A stretch of DNA of 62,138 bases from Candidatus Sumerlaeota bacterium (GTDB lineage: Bacteria > Sumerlaeota > Sumerlaeia > MWCT01 > JAUWMI01). Shown piece after piece: positions 25,909-34,885 of this stretch. The stretch covers positions 1 to 62,138 of the forward strand of contig JAUWMI010000027.1 of the NCBI GenBank assembly GCA_030613245.1. The letters are read 5' to 3'. Made by a program: the position numbers and the translations under genes. Numbering within the stretch: position 1 is the stretch's first letter; the number at the start of each line of letters is the position of its first letter. The notes below the pieces were generated by a model that saw nothing but the letters and a program-made list of their open reading frames with translations, ran no database searches and was not told where the DNA came from.

Positions 25909-26637
25909 TCAGTACAGTTGCCAGTCAACAATGCTGGAAGTGGAGTTTAGGTATTCCATAATGCCGTGCTTAAGCGCTTCGGCCATGGTCTGGCGGAATG
26001 AATCTGTAGATACCAGATTGTCTTCGACGGAATTCCCCATGTGCAGCATTTCTGGCAAAATAACCGGCACATCGGACCAATTAAAGCCGGTGATGTCTGA
26101 GCGCTCGGTCAACCCCAAGTCCGGTAAACCCGTATCCTGAGCATAAATTTGCTGGATTATCTGGGCGGCACTGAGACTTTCCTCATAAATATCATCTGTC
26201 CACCCATCATGATAGGCTGGATAAAGAGTAAAGCACCCGCCATTGCCCCCTGGGCCGCTGCCACTATTACAATGCAGGCGGACAAACAGGTCAGCATTAC
26301 AATCGTTAGCAATTAATGCCCGTTCGCTATTGGAGATATCCACGTCATGGGTGGTTCGTGTCATAACCACGCTGGTGCCTGCGTCTTCCAATAAGTCCCT
26401 CAGCTTTAATCCGATATCTAACACCACGACATACTCCGGGCCGGCAATGGCGCCGGAAGTGCCCGAAGATACTTTTGCCTTCATTGTTGATGAGCCGGGG
26501 CCAATAGGCTCCAGGCCATAATTTGCATACTCCTGATGCCCGGGGTCAATGCAGACCAGGAAGGCAAAACTCGGGCTGACCATAGCAAAAGTAAGCATGA
26601 TGATAAGAAAAGCGCTCGCCTTTATGCCTCTTGCCAC
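25909..26637 (-). CDS. N-acetylmuramoyl-L-alanine amidase (Amidase_3), exported
   Basis: A 242-residue cell-wall amidase with signal peptide (IKASAFLIIMLTFAMVSPSFA). The zinc site is visible: His in CIDPGHQ, Glu in PEYVVVLDIG, His in VRLHCNS and catalytic Glu in ILPEMLHMGN. It cleaves the bond between MurNAc and L-Ala. The start is decided by the ribosome binding site: GGAGG (26648-26644) lies six bases before GTG 26637, inside the longer frame beginning at ATG 26664. It stands 52 bases from the YggL gene on the same strand. Confidence 0.88.
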   Translation of the reverse strand: MARGIKASAFLIIMLTFAMVSPSFAFLVCIDPGHQEYANYGLEPIGPGSSTMKAKVSSGTSGAIAGPEYVVVLDIGLKLRDLLEDAGTSVVMTRTTHDVDISNSERALIANDCNADLFVRLHCNSGSGPGGNGGCFTLYPAYHDGWTDDIYEESLSAAQIIQQIYAQDTGLPDLGLTERSDITGFNWSDVPVILPEMLHMGNSVEDNLVSTDSFRQTMAEALKHGIMEYLNSTSSIVDWQLY

Positions 26638-26766
26638 GGCTAACCTCCACTCCCTGCTTGGCATTCTGACCCGCCGCGGCGGGAAAGAATCTCACTAAAT
26701 GTAGATTCTGCAGCTTAACCCAATCTTGATATGATTAATTTCCTTCCGCGCAGCTGGTACTCATTT

Positions 26767-27138
26767 TCATTTCGGTTTTTTCTTAAAGAGAACACCGAAA
26801 AGAATGGACACCCCCAGGATAATTACAATAACAGGAACAATCTTTAGTTCTAATCCTAAAAAATTTATGAGACCGATAGCTAATGTGATAGTACCGATAA
26901 TAATGGCTGGTTGGCTTTTTTTCAGTCCCTTCAGGTACTTCACGAGGCTTAGCCCAAGCAGAATAGCGCCAATCCCGAGAAAGAAAGCTCCTTTTGGAAC
27001 CACATCTTTCGGAATGAGCCAAATAACCCCAATCAAAATTACAAATAATGCCCATCCAATTGTCACGAAGCGGTCGTGTATCTTTTGGGTATCCCCCTTT
27101 TGCACATGCGGAACTTGATTGTCTTCTTGAGGTGACAT
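26767..27138 (-). CDS. Small multi-pass membrane protein
   Basis: A 123-residue protein with a polar N-terminal 24 residues and four hydrophobic segments (WALFVILIGVIWLIP, GAFFLGIGAILLGLSLV, AIIIGTITLAIGLINF, VPVIVIILGVSILFGVL), ending in KKKPK. It looks like a DUF5668/LiaF-type membrane domain, but I cannot assign a role. A strong SD (AAAGGAGGAA) precedes the ATG. Confidence 0.75.
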   Translation of the reverse strand: MSPQEDNQVPHVQKGDTQKIHDRFVTIGWALFVILIGVIWLIPKDVVPKGAFFLGIGAILLGLSLVKYLKGLKKSQPAIIIGTITLAIGLINFLGLELKIVPVIVIILGVSILFGVLFKKKPK

Positions 27139-27227
27139 TCTATTCCTCCTTTCCTGGGTTCTGTATCAAGATGCACTGTGCTCCTGTTTTTTCTTCACGC
27201 AAAGGCGCTAAGCTGCAGAGACCCTGC

Positions 27228-28313
27228 TTAAAGATACTTGTCGAGGCCTTTGGTGCGGAGAAGGGCGACGATATCCTTTACATGCTGTGCTTCTTCCTTG
27301 GGACACACCAGAACCGCGTCCTTTGTTGCTACTATAACCAAATTGTTGGCCCCCAGAGAGACGATAAGGGGTGCGTCGGCATCGGGGGAGCTGTAGAGAA
27401 TGGAGCCATGTGTGTCCACGGAAATACACTGGCCCACCACGATATTGCCCATTGCATCGGCTGCATGGATCTTTCCGAGCGCATCCCAGGCCCCAATGTC
27501 GTTCCAATCAAACTCGGCACGCACCACGAAAACATCGGATGCCTTCTCCATAATGCCATAGTCAACCGAAATGACCGGGAAGATCTCAAATACACGCTCA
27601 AGCACCGTGTGTGCTGTGGAAGTGTCCCATGCGTCAGCGAGCGCCTGAATACCAGCGGACATCGCCGGAAGAAAGGTATCAACCGCTTTTCGAAACACGG
27701 CGGTCTTCCAAAAAAACATCCCACTATTCCACAAGAAACTGCCGCTCTCCAGGAACTTCCTGGCAGTTTCAGGGTCAGGCTTTTCCCGAAAACGCTTGAC
27801 CTGATAAATCGTTCCGTCAGGCGTTGATTGAATCTCCTTGCCCACCTCAATGTAGCCAAATCCGGTAGCCGGAGTGCGCGGCGGAATGCCAAACGTGACG
27901 AGAGCGTCCTTGTCTTCAGCGAATCGCAGTGCTGCCTCCACATTGCGCTGGAATGTAACAGAGTCGCGAATGACGTGATCCGCGGTTAACACAGCCATGG
28001 TTGGGTTGCCATAGCGTTTCGAGGCAACCGCTGCGGCAAAGGCAAGACACGGTGCCGTGCTTCGGCCCATCGGCTCGCAGAGAATATTATCGGGAAGTAA
28101 GTCAGGAACTTCCTGTAAAATCGTCTTTTTCAGCTTCGCATTGGTTGCGATATAGATATGTTCAAGACCAATCAAGGGTTGAATCCGCCTGACAGAGGCT
28201 TCCAGCATTGTAGCGTGTGCGTCAAATCGAAGGAGTTGCTTTGGCCGGTTCTGCCGACTGACGGGCCAGAATCGCTCGCCAGCACCGCCTGCCATAATTA
28301 CCGCAATACGCAT
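27228..28313 (-). CDS. manC: Mannose-1-phosphate guanylyltransferase
   Basis: A 361-residue nucleotidyltransferase that makes GDP-mannose from GTP and mannose-1-phosphate for glycan and LPS synthesis. The pyrophosphorylase signature MAGGAGERFWPVSR-RPKQ lies at residues 8-26; VLTADHVI, FGIPPRTPATGFGYIE and FREKP follow in family order. The isomerase domain of bifunctional ManC/AlgA is absent, so this is the short monofunctional type. A strong SD (GGGAGG) precedes the ATG. The GT2 gene upstream ends 20 bases before it; the pair probably forms an operon supplying mannose donors. Confidence 0.9.
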   Translation of the reverse strand: MRIAVIMAGGAGERFWPVSRQNRPKQLLRFDAHATMLEASVRRIQPLIGLEHIYIATNAKLKKTILQEVPDLLPDNILCEPMGRSTAPCLAFAAAVASKRYGNPTMAVLTADHVIRDSVTFQRNVEAALRFAEDKDALVTFGIPPRTPATGFGYIEVGKEIQSTPDGTIYQVKRFREKPDPETARKFLESGSFLWNSGMFFWKTAVFRKAVDTFLPAMSAGIQALADAWDTSTAHTVLERVFEIFPVISVDYGIMEKASDVFVVRAEFDWNDIGAWDALGKIHAADAMGNIVVGQCISVDTHGSILYSSPDADAPLIVSLGANNLVIVATKDAVLVCPKEEAQHVKDIVALLRTKGLDKYL

Positions 28314-28333
28314 AATCCCTTGCCTCCCCGTGA

Positions 28334-29086
28334 TTATGAGTCCTTAGGAGCCCGAGGCAAAAGCCCAAGCCGCAATTTTACCAGATCCACAAACATCTTA
28401 GTGGAATCAATGAGGGGATGGATCCTTGATTCGGGCGAATTTATCCATCGCACCGGCACCTCTTTGATCTTAAACCCTTTTTGCCGTGCGCGGAAAAGTA
28501 TTTCTACGTCAAATGCAAACCCCTGCATGCTCTGAAGTGGAAACAGAGCTTGGGCTGCCTGGGCCGTAAACAGCTTGAATCCACACTGCGTATCTTTTAT
28601 GCCACCAAGCACCAGCAGGCGCACCATGAGATTAAATATGCGGCCCATCATCTCGCGATACCATGCCTGGTGCAGCTCGATTCGCGACTCTTTGAGTCCT
28701 CGTGAGCCAATTGCAATATCATACCCCTCCTCCAGCGCCTGCAAGAGTCTGCTGAGTTCCTCAATAGGCGTAGACAGGTCCGCATCGCTAAACAGGCGCA
28801 CCTGGCCTCGCGCAGCTACCATTCCGTGCTTTATTGCAGCGCCTTTGCCTTGATTGCGCTCGTGCAACACAGTGTGTAGAGCGCGACCAGCCATAGACTG
28901 GCGGGCCACCGCTACGGTCTTGTCCTGGCTCCCATCATCAACAAGCACGACCTCCCACGAGTAGGACTGGCGGGAGAGATAGTCGCAAATCCGCTCCAGG
29001 GTCGTGCCAATCCGCTGTTCCTCATTAAACGCAGGAACAACGACCGACAAGTACGGCTCTTGCGCTGTCGGACTTTGTAGATTCAT
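28334..29086 (-). CDS. GT2 glycosyltransferase (dolichyl-phosphate glucosyltransferase-like)
   Basis: A 250-residue GT-A enzyme: LSVVVPAFNEEQRIG, VVLVDDGSQDKT, the nucleotide-sugar DxD as FSDADLS, and GGIKDTQCGFKLF, which is typical of dolichyl/undecaprenyl-phosphate beta-glucosyltransferases. No C-terminal membrane helices are present. It would load a sugar onto a polyprenyl phosphate at the inner membrane. It is the first gene of a pair with manC. Confidence 0.85.
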   Translation of the reverse strand: MNLQSPTAQEPYLSVVVPAFNEEQRIGTTLERICDYLSRQSYSWEVVLVDDGSQDKTVAVARQSMAGRALHTVLHERNQGKGAAIKHGMVAARGQVRLFSDADLSTPIEELSRLLQALEEGYDIAIGSRGLKESRIELHQAWYREMMGRIFNLMVRLLVLGGIKDTQCGFKLFTAQAAQALFPLQSMQGFAFDVEILFRARQKGFKIKEVPVRWINSPESRIHPLIDSTKMFVDLVKLRLGLLPRAPKDS

Positions 29087-29108
29087 ACGTCGCGCCTTTG
29101 TTTATTTC

Positions 29109-29136
29109 GTAGGGACAGATTATAATCTCTCCCTAC
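29109..29136. repeat. GGGACAGATTATAATC palindromic repeat, copy 2
   Basis: GTAGGGACAGATTATAATC followed by TCTCCCTAC is nearly identical to 22604-22630 and again sits just outside a gene end, 23 bases upstream of the GT2 start codon. It can form a 12-bp hairpin. Confidence 0.75.
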
Positions 29137-29290
29137 AGCTAGGGTACACGGCCGACCTCCAAAGAGCAACTTGTGCGCCTCAGATGTACTAGTTTTATTT
29201 GCATTTTAGCAGCCATTCATCTAGTAGTATTACCACGTATAAATAACGTGCTGTGTTTCACTTGTCAATCTTGAAGGATGTGCTGTAAGT

Positions 29291-29431
29291 ATGAAACGTC
29301 AACGGAAACCAAAAAGGCGCCTGCCGCTCCCGCGAAAACCTCCAAAAGTCGAGCCGGACAAGAAGAAAACGGAGGACAGAACGCGTTGTCGCAAACGACT
29401 GCGCCCGGGTGATCTCGATCTCGACACGTGA
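29291..29431 (+). CDS. Short basic protein, 46 residues
   Basis: An ORF of 46 residues beginning MKRQRKPKRRLPLPRKPP and ending GDLDLDT. It is rich in Lys, Arg and Pro in the first 20 residues, with an acidic tail. Short basic proteins with a PLPRKPPKxE core occur in several bacterial groups, but I know no function. A weak SD-like GAAGGA lies 15 bases upstream. Support is limited to composition and the intact frame. Confidence 0.4.
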   Translation: MKRQRKPKRRLPLPRKPPKVEPDKKKTEDRTRCRKRLRPGDLDLDT

Positions 29432-29765
29432 AGCCCCCTGCAGCGGCCTTCTCTATGGCTCACAGGCCTGTGATTACGAAAGGCAAGAACTCTATAAGCA
29501 AAGATGACACGGATGCTGCACGATGTCCTCCGGCGTCATCCTATATAAGCACACCAGAGAGCTTTTTATGGCCCTGTCTGCCACGTAACAGCCAGGAGTG
29601 ACCGTTCGGTGAAAGGTACAATCAGTGCCATCGCCCACGCACCTGATCTGGATAGAGTGTTTTTGCATCAAAAACAGAGGAGCTCCTGGACGGTCTTACA
29701 AGAGACAGGGAACGTCCTGCGCAGCAGAGATCTCGGTCATAAGCACCATTTGGCAACCTTTTTTC
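29432..29765. other. Intergenic region upstream of rpsT
   Basis: About 330 bases with no ORF that has a ribosome binding site and no repeat I can identify. The rpsT promoter begins at its right end. Confidence 0.45.
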
Positions 29766-29794
29766 TTGACTCGTCATTGGCCCTGTACTATTAA
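29766..29794 (+). promoter_or_regulatory. Sigma-70-type promoter for rpsT
   Basis: TTGACT (29766-29771), a 17-base spacer and TATTAA (29789-29794) lie 82 bases ahead of the S20 start codon. Box matches are 5 of 6 each with ideal spacing. The resulting leader would be roughly 75 bases. Confidence 0.6.
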
Positions 29795-29876
29795 AGTAGC
29801 ACTCAAAATTGAGGTGCGCCGAAAAAATTAGCGTGTTCGTTTCATACTAGTGGTCTAACCAAGGAGGTAGTGGCGA

Positions 29877-30152
29877 GTGCCTATTAAGAAATCTGCAGCA
29901 AAGCAATTGCGGAAAAGCAAGAAAAACCAGGCTCGGAACAAAGCGGCAAAATCTGCAATGCGCACAGCCATCCATAAAGTGGAAAAATGCCTTGAGGCAA
30001 AGGATATTGAGGGTACAAAGGATGCGCTGGCACGTGCCATAAGCACGATCGATAAAACTGCTCAAAAGGGAATTATTCACAAAAACAAAGCCGCACGGCA
30101 TCACGCTCGCCTTATGAAAAGAGTCAACCAGCTCCTTTCTTCGGTGAAATAA
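29877..30152 (+). CDS. rpsT: 30S ribosomal protein S20
   Basis: A 91-residue basic protein matching S20 throughout: PIKKSAAKQLRKSKKNQARN at the start, AMRTAIHKVEK, and GIIHKNKAARHHARLMKRVN in the C-terminal helix. It binds 16S rRNA early in 30S assembly. The start codon is GTG at 29877 with AAGGAGGTAG six bases before it; non-AUG starts are also used by rpsT elsewhere (UUG in E. coli), where they are linked to translational autocontrol. It is monocistronic here. Confidence 0.95.
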   Translation: MPIKKSAAKQLRKSKKNQARNKAAKSAMRTAIHKVEKCLEAKDIEGTKDALARAISTIDKTAQKGIIHKNKAARHHARLMKRVNQLLSSVK

Positions 30153-30267
30153 CCTGCCCGGCGACTGCCTGCGAAGAGGGCTCTGCTTCCCGCACGTTGA
30201 ATTGTTCTCACTCGCAGGTGATCGAACGTATACACACTTCTCAAAACATCTGTCCGTAACTCGACGC

Positions 30268-30312
30268 AAAAAAAACACAGGGATACTCATTATCCTTCCC
30301 GGCATCCCTGTG
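30268..30312 (-). terminator. Intrinsic terminator of the 30.3-35.9 kb minus-strand gene run
   Basis: On the minus strand CACAGGGAT (30312-30304) pairs perfectly with ATCCCTGTG (30284-30276), followed by eight T residues (plus A-run 30268-30275). It lies 34 bases past the last stop of the run and may also stop rpsT transcription from the other side. Confidence 0.75.
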
Positions 30313-30345
30313 GTTTCTGTCATGAGTGGTGGGCGCAAATGCCCT

Positions 30346-30747
30346 CTATTTCTTCTTCTTTTTCTTCTTCTTCTCCTGCCGCATGTGGAGTTCAGACTGC
30401 AGCTTGCCCAGGCACTTGTTCATATCCAGAAACAATGTATGCCAGTCCACCTGCAGTTTTGAGAATTGCGCTTCGGATTGCATCTTCAAATGCGACAAAC
30501 TCACCGCCTCGCAGAGCACCTCGAGAATACCCTCTGGATCCTTCAGTTTGTCGCCCATCAGTTCTGCAAATTTGAAATGATTCAGTGCAAGGAGACTGAG
30601 GATTTGCTGGAACGCAGCCTCATCATTCTCGTGAATCTTACGATGTACCAGATCGTCCGCGAACATTTTGAAAAAATCGGCCCAGAGCTTGGTATACTCA
30701 CGGCATACCTGGGTGCGATTCTCAAGCGTAAGAAATGGACTTGCCAT
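30346..30747 (-). CDS. Helical protein, paralogue of the tail-anchored protein at 34283-34861
   Basis: A 133-residue, largely helical protein with no signal peptide or membrane span, ending in a run of eight Lys (AAG/AAA codons). ILEVLCEAVSLSHLK...DWHTLF aligns, at the same spacing, with ILEILRQSISVGHLR...NWHSVF of the protein at 34283-34861, and the LW...F helix before it also matches. I recognise no known family. It is the last gene of the run and lies 78 bases after the small membrane protein gene, with a terminator directly after it. GTG codons at 30756/30753 are alternative starts. Confidence 0.7.
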   Translation of the reverse strand: MASPFLTLENRTQVCREYTKLWADFFKMFADDLVHRKIHENDEAAFQQILSLLALNHFKFAELMGDKLKDPEGILEVLCEAVSLSHLKMQSEAQFSKLQVDWHTLFLDMNKCLGKLQSELHMRQEKKKKKKKK

Positions 30748-30825
30748 ATTCACCACGTCCTGTATTCATTACGGGAGAAACTCAGGTATGGCAATGCGAG
30801 CTCCTCACCCATGCTGCCCCGTTAC

Positions 30826-30951
30826 CTACCCTTTCTTGAAGAGATTCAGGGAGAAAAAAATGTAGAGAGCAAAGGCAATAATGGCGACAATGACGATAAT
30901 TTCAATCTGGTTAACGTAGTTGATCGAGAACCCTTTGAGAAAGTCCAACAT
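30826..30951 (-). CDS. Single-span membrane microprotein, 41 residues
   Basis: A short ORF encoding MLDFLKGFSINYVNQ followed by one strong hydrophobic segment (IEIIVIVAIIAFALYIFF) and SLNLFKKG. The positive residues at the end suggest the C-terminus is cytosolic. A purine-rich GTAAGAAG precedes the ATG. It fills the otherwise empty 235-base space between the giant lipoprotein gene and the last gene. The protein at 34283-34861 is the same helical domain as the last gene with a membrane segment attached, so this microprotein probably supplies the anchor that the last gene product lacks. Confidence 0.65.
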   Translation of the reverse strand: MLDFLKGFSINYVNQIEIIVIVAIIAFALYIFFSLNLFKKG

Positions 30952-30982
30952 GCTTCTTACGATCCTGCGGAAAGGTTACACA

Positions 30983-33900
30983 CTAGAGCGACGATACAGC
31001 TCGAAATCGCTTCTCCTGTGCGAAAAACGAAGCCCGCACCTTATTCTGCTTACTCCTTACATCGTCAATGAGGGTAAATGCTTTGGTAATGATCTCCTTA
31101 ATCGCACCCTGGTCAAAGTCTTCCAGTATGAGGAGTTTCTCAAAGTACATTGCCGCGAGGCGTGCATTCTTAACCGTCTGGAGTACTTCTTTATGAAGCT
31201 CGCGTTTGGTCGGCGGTTGATTGAGTACGCCAAGCGCTTCGACTAATTCATCCATTTTGCTTCGGAACTCAATGGGTTCATCACCACCGGCAATGCTGAT
31301 ATATTGACTCTGGCCTTCCGGGCCGACCGCCAGACGCATCAGCACGTCCGGGCCCAATCGGAGTACCGTATTGAATCTCCGCATCGCCGTTGAGAGCGTA
31401 TCCAGGATTTCTGCAACCTCGCGCCGATAGATTTCCTCTTCGCGTTGCACTACAATATCATTGATCAGGGCGATGCCCTTGCGGAGATAACGATACGACG
31501 ACGAATACTTTTCCTTATCAAAATCTTCCATTGCAAAGGTTAAATATCGCTCAGCCTTCTCAACGACCTCAGGATCAAAATTCTCCATTTCTTTCGTCGC
31601 AATAATCTCGTGAAGATGGTTGCGTTTGGCTTCCACGAGGTCAGCGATCATCACGGGCGTATTTTCGATGAGATGGCTCAAGCGGGCCTCAATTTCTGAG
31701 AGCTCCCTGTCCACATAGTCATACTTCTCCACCGTAAACTGGGCTTCCACCTTGGCGATCCGTTTGAACAGCTCTTTGGCATCTTCAACGCGGAAGTAGT
31801 TGGCACCGGAATGCAAGGCAACATTCAAGGTATCTTTGACGAACTCCATGCGCGCATCATAATCCAGCTTCTTTGCATCCACAATGACCTGCTCGGCTTC
31901 ACTCCGGGCTCTGTCGGCAAAGGCGTGCGAGGATATGTAGTCGCGTCTGTCAAGCGATTCACGCGCGATTTTCCCGTGCACAATTGCCTTAGCCAGCAAT
32001 TCGTAATTATACTTCCATCCGTCGTATGTCTTGGCGTCATTAATTGCGGTTTCTGCATCTCTGACTTTCTTATAAAGAGCCTCGCTGGCTCTTTTAAATG
32101 CCTGAAGTGCAGTATTTTTTGCAGCGACAGAATCCGCACTGGCAAAGAGATTCTGTGCGGTCAGGTGGAGCTTACGCGCCTCTTCGAGTGGCGAAGCGGC
32201 GTATGTGGACGCGCCAGCCTCCTCTGCCTGGCTCATTCTCTCCTTTGCTCGCTGAATTTCATCCTGTGCCCAGAGGCGGCTCGCATCGAGCGAAGCTGCA
32301 GAGGCCACTTTTGCCGCCTGGAAAGCAGTTTCCAGAGCTGGCTTTAACTTTTCCACAGTAAGTGCCCGCTCAGCCTCGGCTAGAAGCTCCATGGCCTCGT
32401 TCAACTCAGTAGCCATATATTTGTCTGTCTGATACTCGGGCGCCTGTTGGATAATTCGCCGTGCCTCTTCAATATTCACCACAGCTTTCTTCGATAACTC
32501 CTGAACTGTCACTTCCAGCTGGGCGCGGGTTTCCGAGGCCTTGTGCGCAGCGTCCTTGTACCTATTATCGCTCAGCAGCACCTTTGTATCTTCGAGCAGA
32601 ATTTTGGTTTTATCCAGTTCCTCAGGCGCGTACTCACGAGCACCGTCTCGCTCGTAGCGGGTAATCTGCGCTGCCAGCTCGGTAATCGCGTTATGGGCCA
32701 CAACATGATAGGTTTCCGAGAGCACATACTCGGCACTCTTCTTCACGTCGCCAGCCATGAGAATCGCCTTCTTGTATTGCTTCTCTTCCTGACGAACCTT
32801 TGCAATTCCATATGACAAGCGGGCATTTCGCAAAATCTCGTTTAAATTTTCTTTCATCAGCTCCTTGCTATTCTCGAATTCCCTCTCCAGAGACGTCATG
32901 GCGTCGCGCAGGTTAATAATGAATATGGTCTCCATTTTATCAAAGACTCTCTTCGCAATATTCCAAGCATCACTTGCAGAGCGCAACGCATCCAGCGCCA
33001 GCTCGTCAAACGCCGTTTCAATCTTCTCGTTTTCGCGCAACGCCTCCTGACAAACTGTTTCCGTGTCTTCAAACAGCTCTCTATCAAATTTTGCACGAGC
33101 ATCAGCAAGCATCTCCTCAACGACCTCAACCCGACCCGGGAGATACTCCTTTGCCCCGCCCTCTACCAGAGCAGAAATCGCCATCTCCACAGCTTCAATC
33201 TTCGCATTGGCCGACTTCTGCCGCGTGATATAGATGAGATCCTTCACCTTAGGCTTCAGGAATTCCGCAGTATCCAGGACAGTGTCGAATTTTCCTTCAA
33301 AATAATCCTGAATCATGGCTTCAAATGTATCGACACACGACTTCAACATGTCGGGCGCATAGATTTCCGCCCCCTTTATGATCGCAATGGACAGATCGGA
33401 TTCGATCATCGAGATCTGTTCCTGCGATTTCTTCTCTTTAGCTTTGAGAATTCCCTCTTCAGCCTTGCTCACGGCACGATCCGACTGACTGATGGCGCCA
33501 AGATAATCGCGCCTGACACTAATCATGTTTTCAATGGTGGCTATGTAGTCTGTAACTTCGATGATGTATTCAGGGGCATACTTGTGAACTTCCTGCGTAC
33601 GCATTTCGGAAAGGGCATTCTTAGCGTCTTGCATCTTGCGCTCCGCTGAATTGCTCAGTCGTCTCAAGAGGAGATCAACCTCACTGATCACCTCCTCGGA
33701 CAGCTCAATAACTTTATCCCACTTGTCCTTGGCCAAGCGCTCTTTGGCCTTTGCGTAAAGTTCCTGGATCTTCTCATAGCGTTCAGGGTCTTCCTTACTC
33801 CCCTCATTCAGGTCAGCAACGTCAATCGCTGCCTTGGCATCGTTGATCTTCACATTCGCACGCTGGGTCTTTGATTGAGTTAGTGTCCGCTCCGCCAGGC

Positions 33901-34165
33901 TCACCGCGTCCTTTGCCCGCTCCAGAGCCACACTATAATTTCGCGCATTGAGCTGCTGATTAGCAGCGTTAACGTTTGTCCGCGACTGCTCTAAAAGAGT
34001 TGCCGCATACTTTTCTGCCTCGTGTTTCTGCGCCTCTTCGAGCCGATTCTTTGCCTTCTTGAGCAGCAGATTGGTCCGTTGTTTTGCGCACCCTGCAATC
34101 AACGACAACGAACAGACTAATGCCGCCATGTAGAGAATTACTCTGATTCGCATCAGCCGCCCCAT
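30983..34165 (-). CDS. Giant lipoprotein of repeated DUF4398-like helical units
   Basis: A 1060-residue protein with lipoprotein signal and lipobox I-A-G-C26. The rest is almost wholly helical, with about ten units of ~85-100 residues. Each has a pattern A-x-x-YAPEyL-x-x-A near its start and a paired helix ending KY-x-x-A/V...A; examples are KYAPEYIIEV, IYAPDMLKS, EYLPGRVEVVEEM, EYAPEELDKTK, KYMATELNEAMEL, TYAASPLEEARKL and NFDPEVVEKAERY. This matches DUF4398-type repeats found in outer-membrane lipoproteins. Length predicts a very long rod reaching across or along the periplasm. The ATG at 34165 is chosen because GGAGG lies eight bases ahead; the longer frame to 34276 is not supported. Function is unknown. 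Confidence 0.85.
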   Translation of the reverse strand: MGRLMRIRVILYMAALVCSLSLIAGCAKQRTNLLLKKAKNRLEEAQKHEAEKYAATLLEQSRTNVNAANQQLNARNYSVALERAKDAVSLAERTLTQSKTQRANVKINDAKAAIDVADLNEGSKEDPERYEKIQELYAKAKERLAKDKWDKVIELSEEVISEVDLLLRRLSNSAERKMQDAKNALSEMRTQEVHKYAPEYIIEVTDYIATIENMISVRRDYLGAISQSDRAVSKAEEGILKAKEKKSQEQISMIESDLSIAIIKGAEIYAPDMLKSCVDTFEAMIQDYFEGKFDTVLDTAEFLKPKVKDLIYITRQKSANAKIEAVEMAISALVEGGAKEYLPGRVEVVEEMLADARAKFDRELFEDTETVCQEALRENEKIETAFDELALDALRSASDAWNIAKRVFDKMETIFIINLRDAMTSLEREFENSKELMKENLNEILRNARLSYGIAKVRQEEKQYKKAILMAGDVKKSAEYVLSETYHVVAHNAITELAAQITRYERDGAREYAPEELDKTKILLEDTKVLLSDNRYKDAAHKASETRAQLEVTVQELSKKAVVNIEEARRIIQQAPEYQTDKYMATELNEAMELLAEAERALTVEKLKPALETAFQAAKVASAASLDASRLWAQDEIQRAKERMSQAEEAGASTYAASPLEEARKLHLTAQNLFASADSVAAKNTALQAFKRASEALYKKVRDAETAINDAKTYDGWKYNYELLAKAIVHGKIARESLDRRDYISSHAFADRARSEAEQVIVDAKKLDYDARMEFVKDTLNVALHSGANYFRVEDAKELFKRIAKVEAQFTVEKYDYVDRELSEIEARLSHLIENTPVMIADLVEAKRNHLHEIIATKEMENFDPEVVEKAERYLTFAMEDFDKEKYSSSYRYLRKGIALINDIVVQREEEIYRREVAEILDTLSTAMRRFNTVLRLGPDVLMRLAVGPEGQSQYISIAGGDEPIEFRSKMDELVEALGVLNQPPTKRELHKEVLQTVKNARLAAMYFEKLLILEDFDQGAIKEIITKAFTLIDDVRSKQNKVRASFFAQEKRFRAVSSL

Positions 34166-34282
34166 GGACATGTCCTCCGCCTTGGTTTCCTGTTCATCCC
34201 CTCGCCTAACGCCACATAAAGCATCCCGTCTTGGGCTTCCCTTTTCCGCGCCCCCGCCAGCGGGCTCAGGATTCAATAAAGC

Positions 34283-34861
34283 CTATAGCTGTGACAACAC
34301 AAACAAGATACCTGCCGCCACCACTATAACAGCAATAATAATGAGTACGATCCATAGCTTCTTGGAGCTAAGAAATTCAAAGGATTCTTGACCCCGTTTC
34401 CCTTTTTTGCCCAGCCCACGGCCTCCAGTGGCAGCCATGGCCTTGATCTTTGCTACCGAGACTACGCCGCCCCTTTTTTCTCGTAGCAGTGGTACAAATC
34501 CTTCGGCAAGAAAACGATACGCACCAACGGTGCGACTTAAGTAAACGAAGACACTATGCCAGTTTGTATAGAGCGTCCGTTTGTCGCCTATAGGCAACGC
34601 GCGCAAGTGCCCCACGGAAATTGATTGGCGTAGAATCTCGAGAATCTTATCGCCGCCGTAATAGAAGAGTTCATTTGAGCGCTGTGCGAGTGCCCGATGG
34701 CTCTTGGCAAGCGTGCTCTTGAGCTCGAGAAAATCCTGCTCTTCCTGGCGCGAGATTGGCTCACTCGTGAAGGAACGCTGAAAATACGTCCTAAACGAAA
34801 CCCACAGCTGAAGCAGATTCTTGAACCCCTCCAGATTTCCAGAAATGACTTGAGTTTTCAT
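34283..34861 (-). CDS. Tail-anchored helical protein
   Basis: A 192-residue protein: helical domain (residues ~1-130), a Gly/Lys linker (GGRGLGKKGKRGQES), and a single C-terminal membrane span (LWIVLIIIAVIVVAAGILFVL) with only SQL after it. The helical domain is paralogous to the last gene of the run (30346-30747). With no signal peptide, the domain should face the cytosol with the tail in the inner membrane. It lies 24 bases after the secreted protein gene and 117 bases before the giant lipoprotein start, so translation is likely from one mRNA. Confidence 0.75.
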   Translation of the reverse strand: MKTQVISGNLEGFKNLLQLWVSFRTYFQRSFTSEPISRQEEQDFLELKSTLAKSHRALAQRSNELFYYGGDKILEILRQSISVGHLRALPIGDKRTLYTNWHSVFVYLSRTVGAYRFLAEGFVPLLREKRGGVVSVAKIKAMAATGGRGLGKKGKRGQESFEFLSSKKLWIVLIIIAVIVVAAGILFVLSQL

Positions 34862-34885
34862 CGTGATGTTCTATACAGCCCCTGT

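Noticed and set aside
27048-27827. Long plus-strand ORF (259 codons)
   Set aside because: Antisense to manC and the membrane protein gene; no family resemblance.
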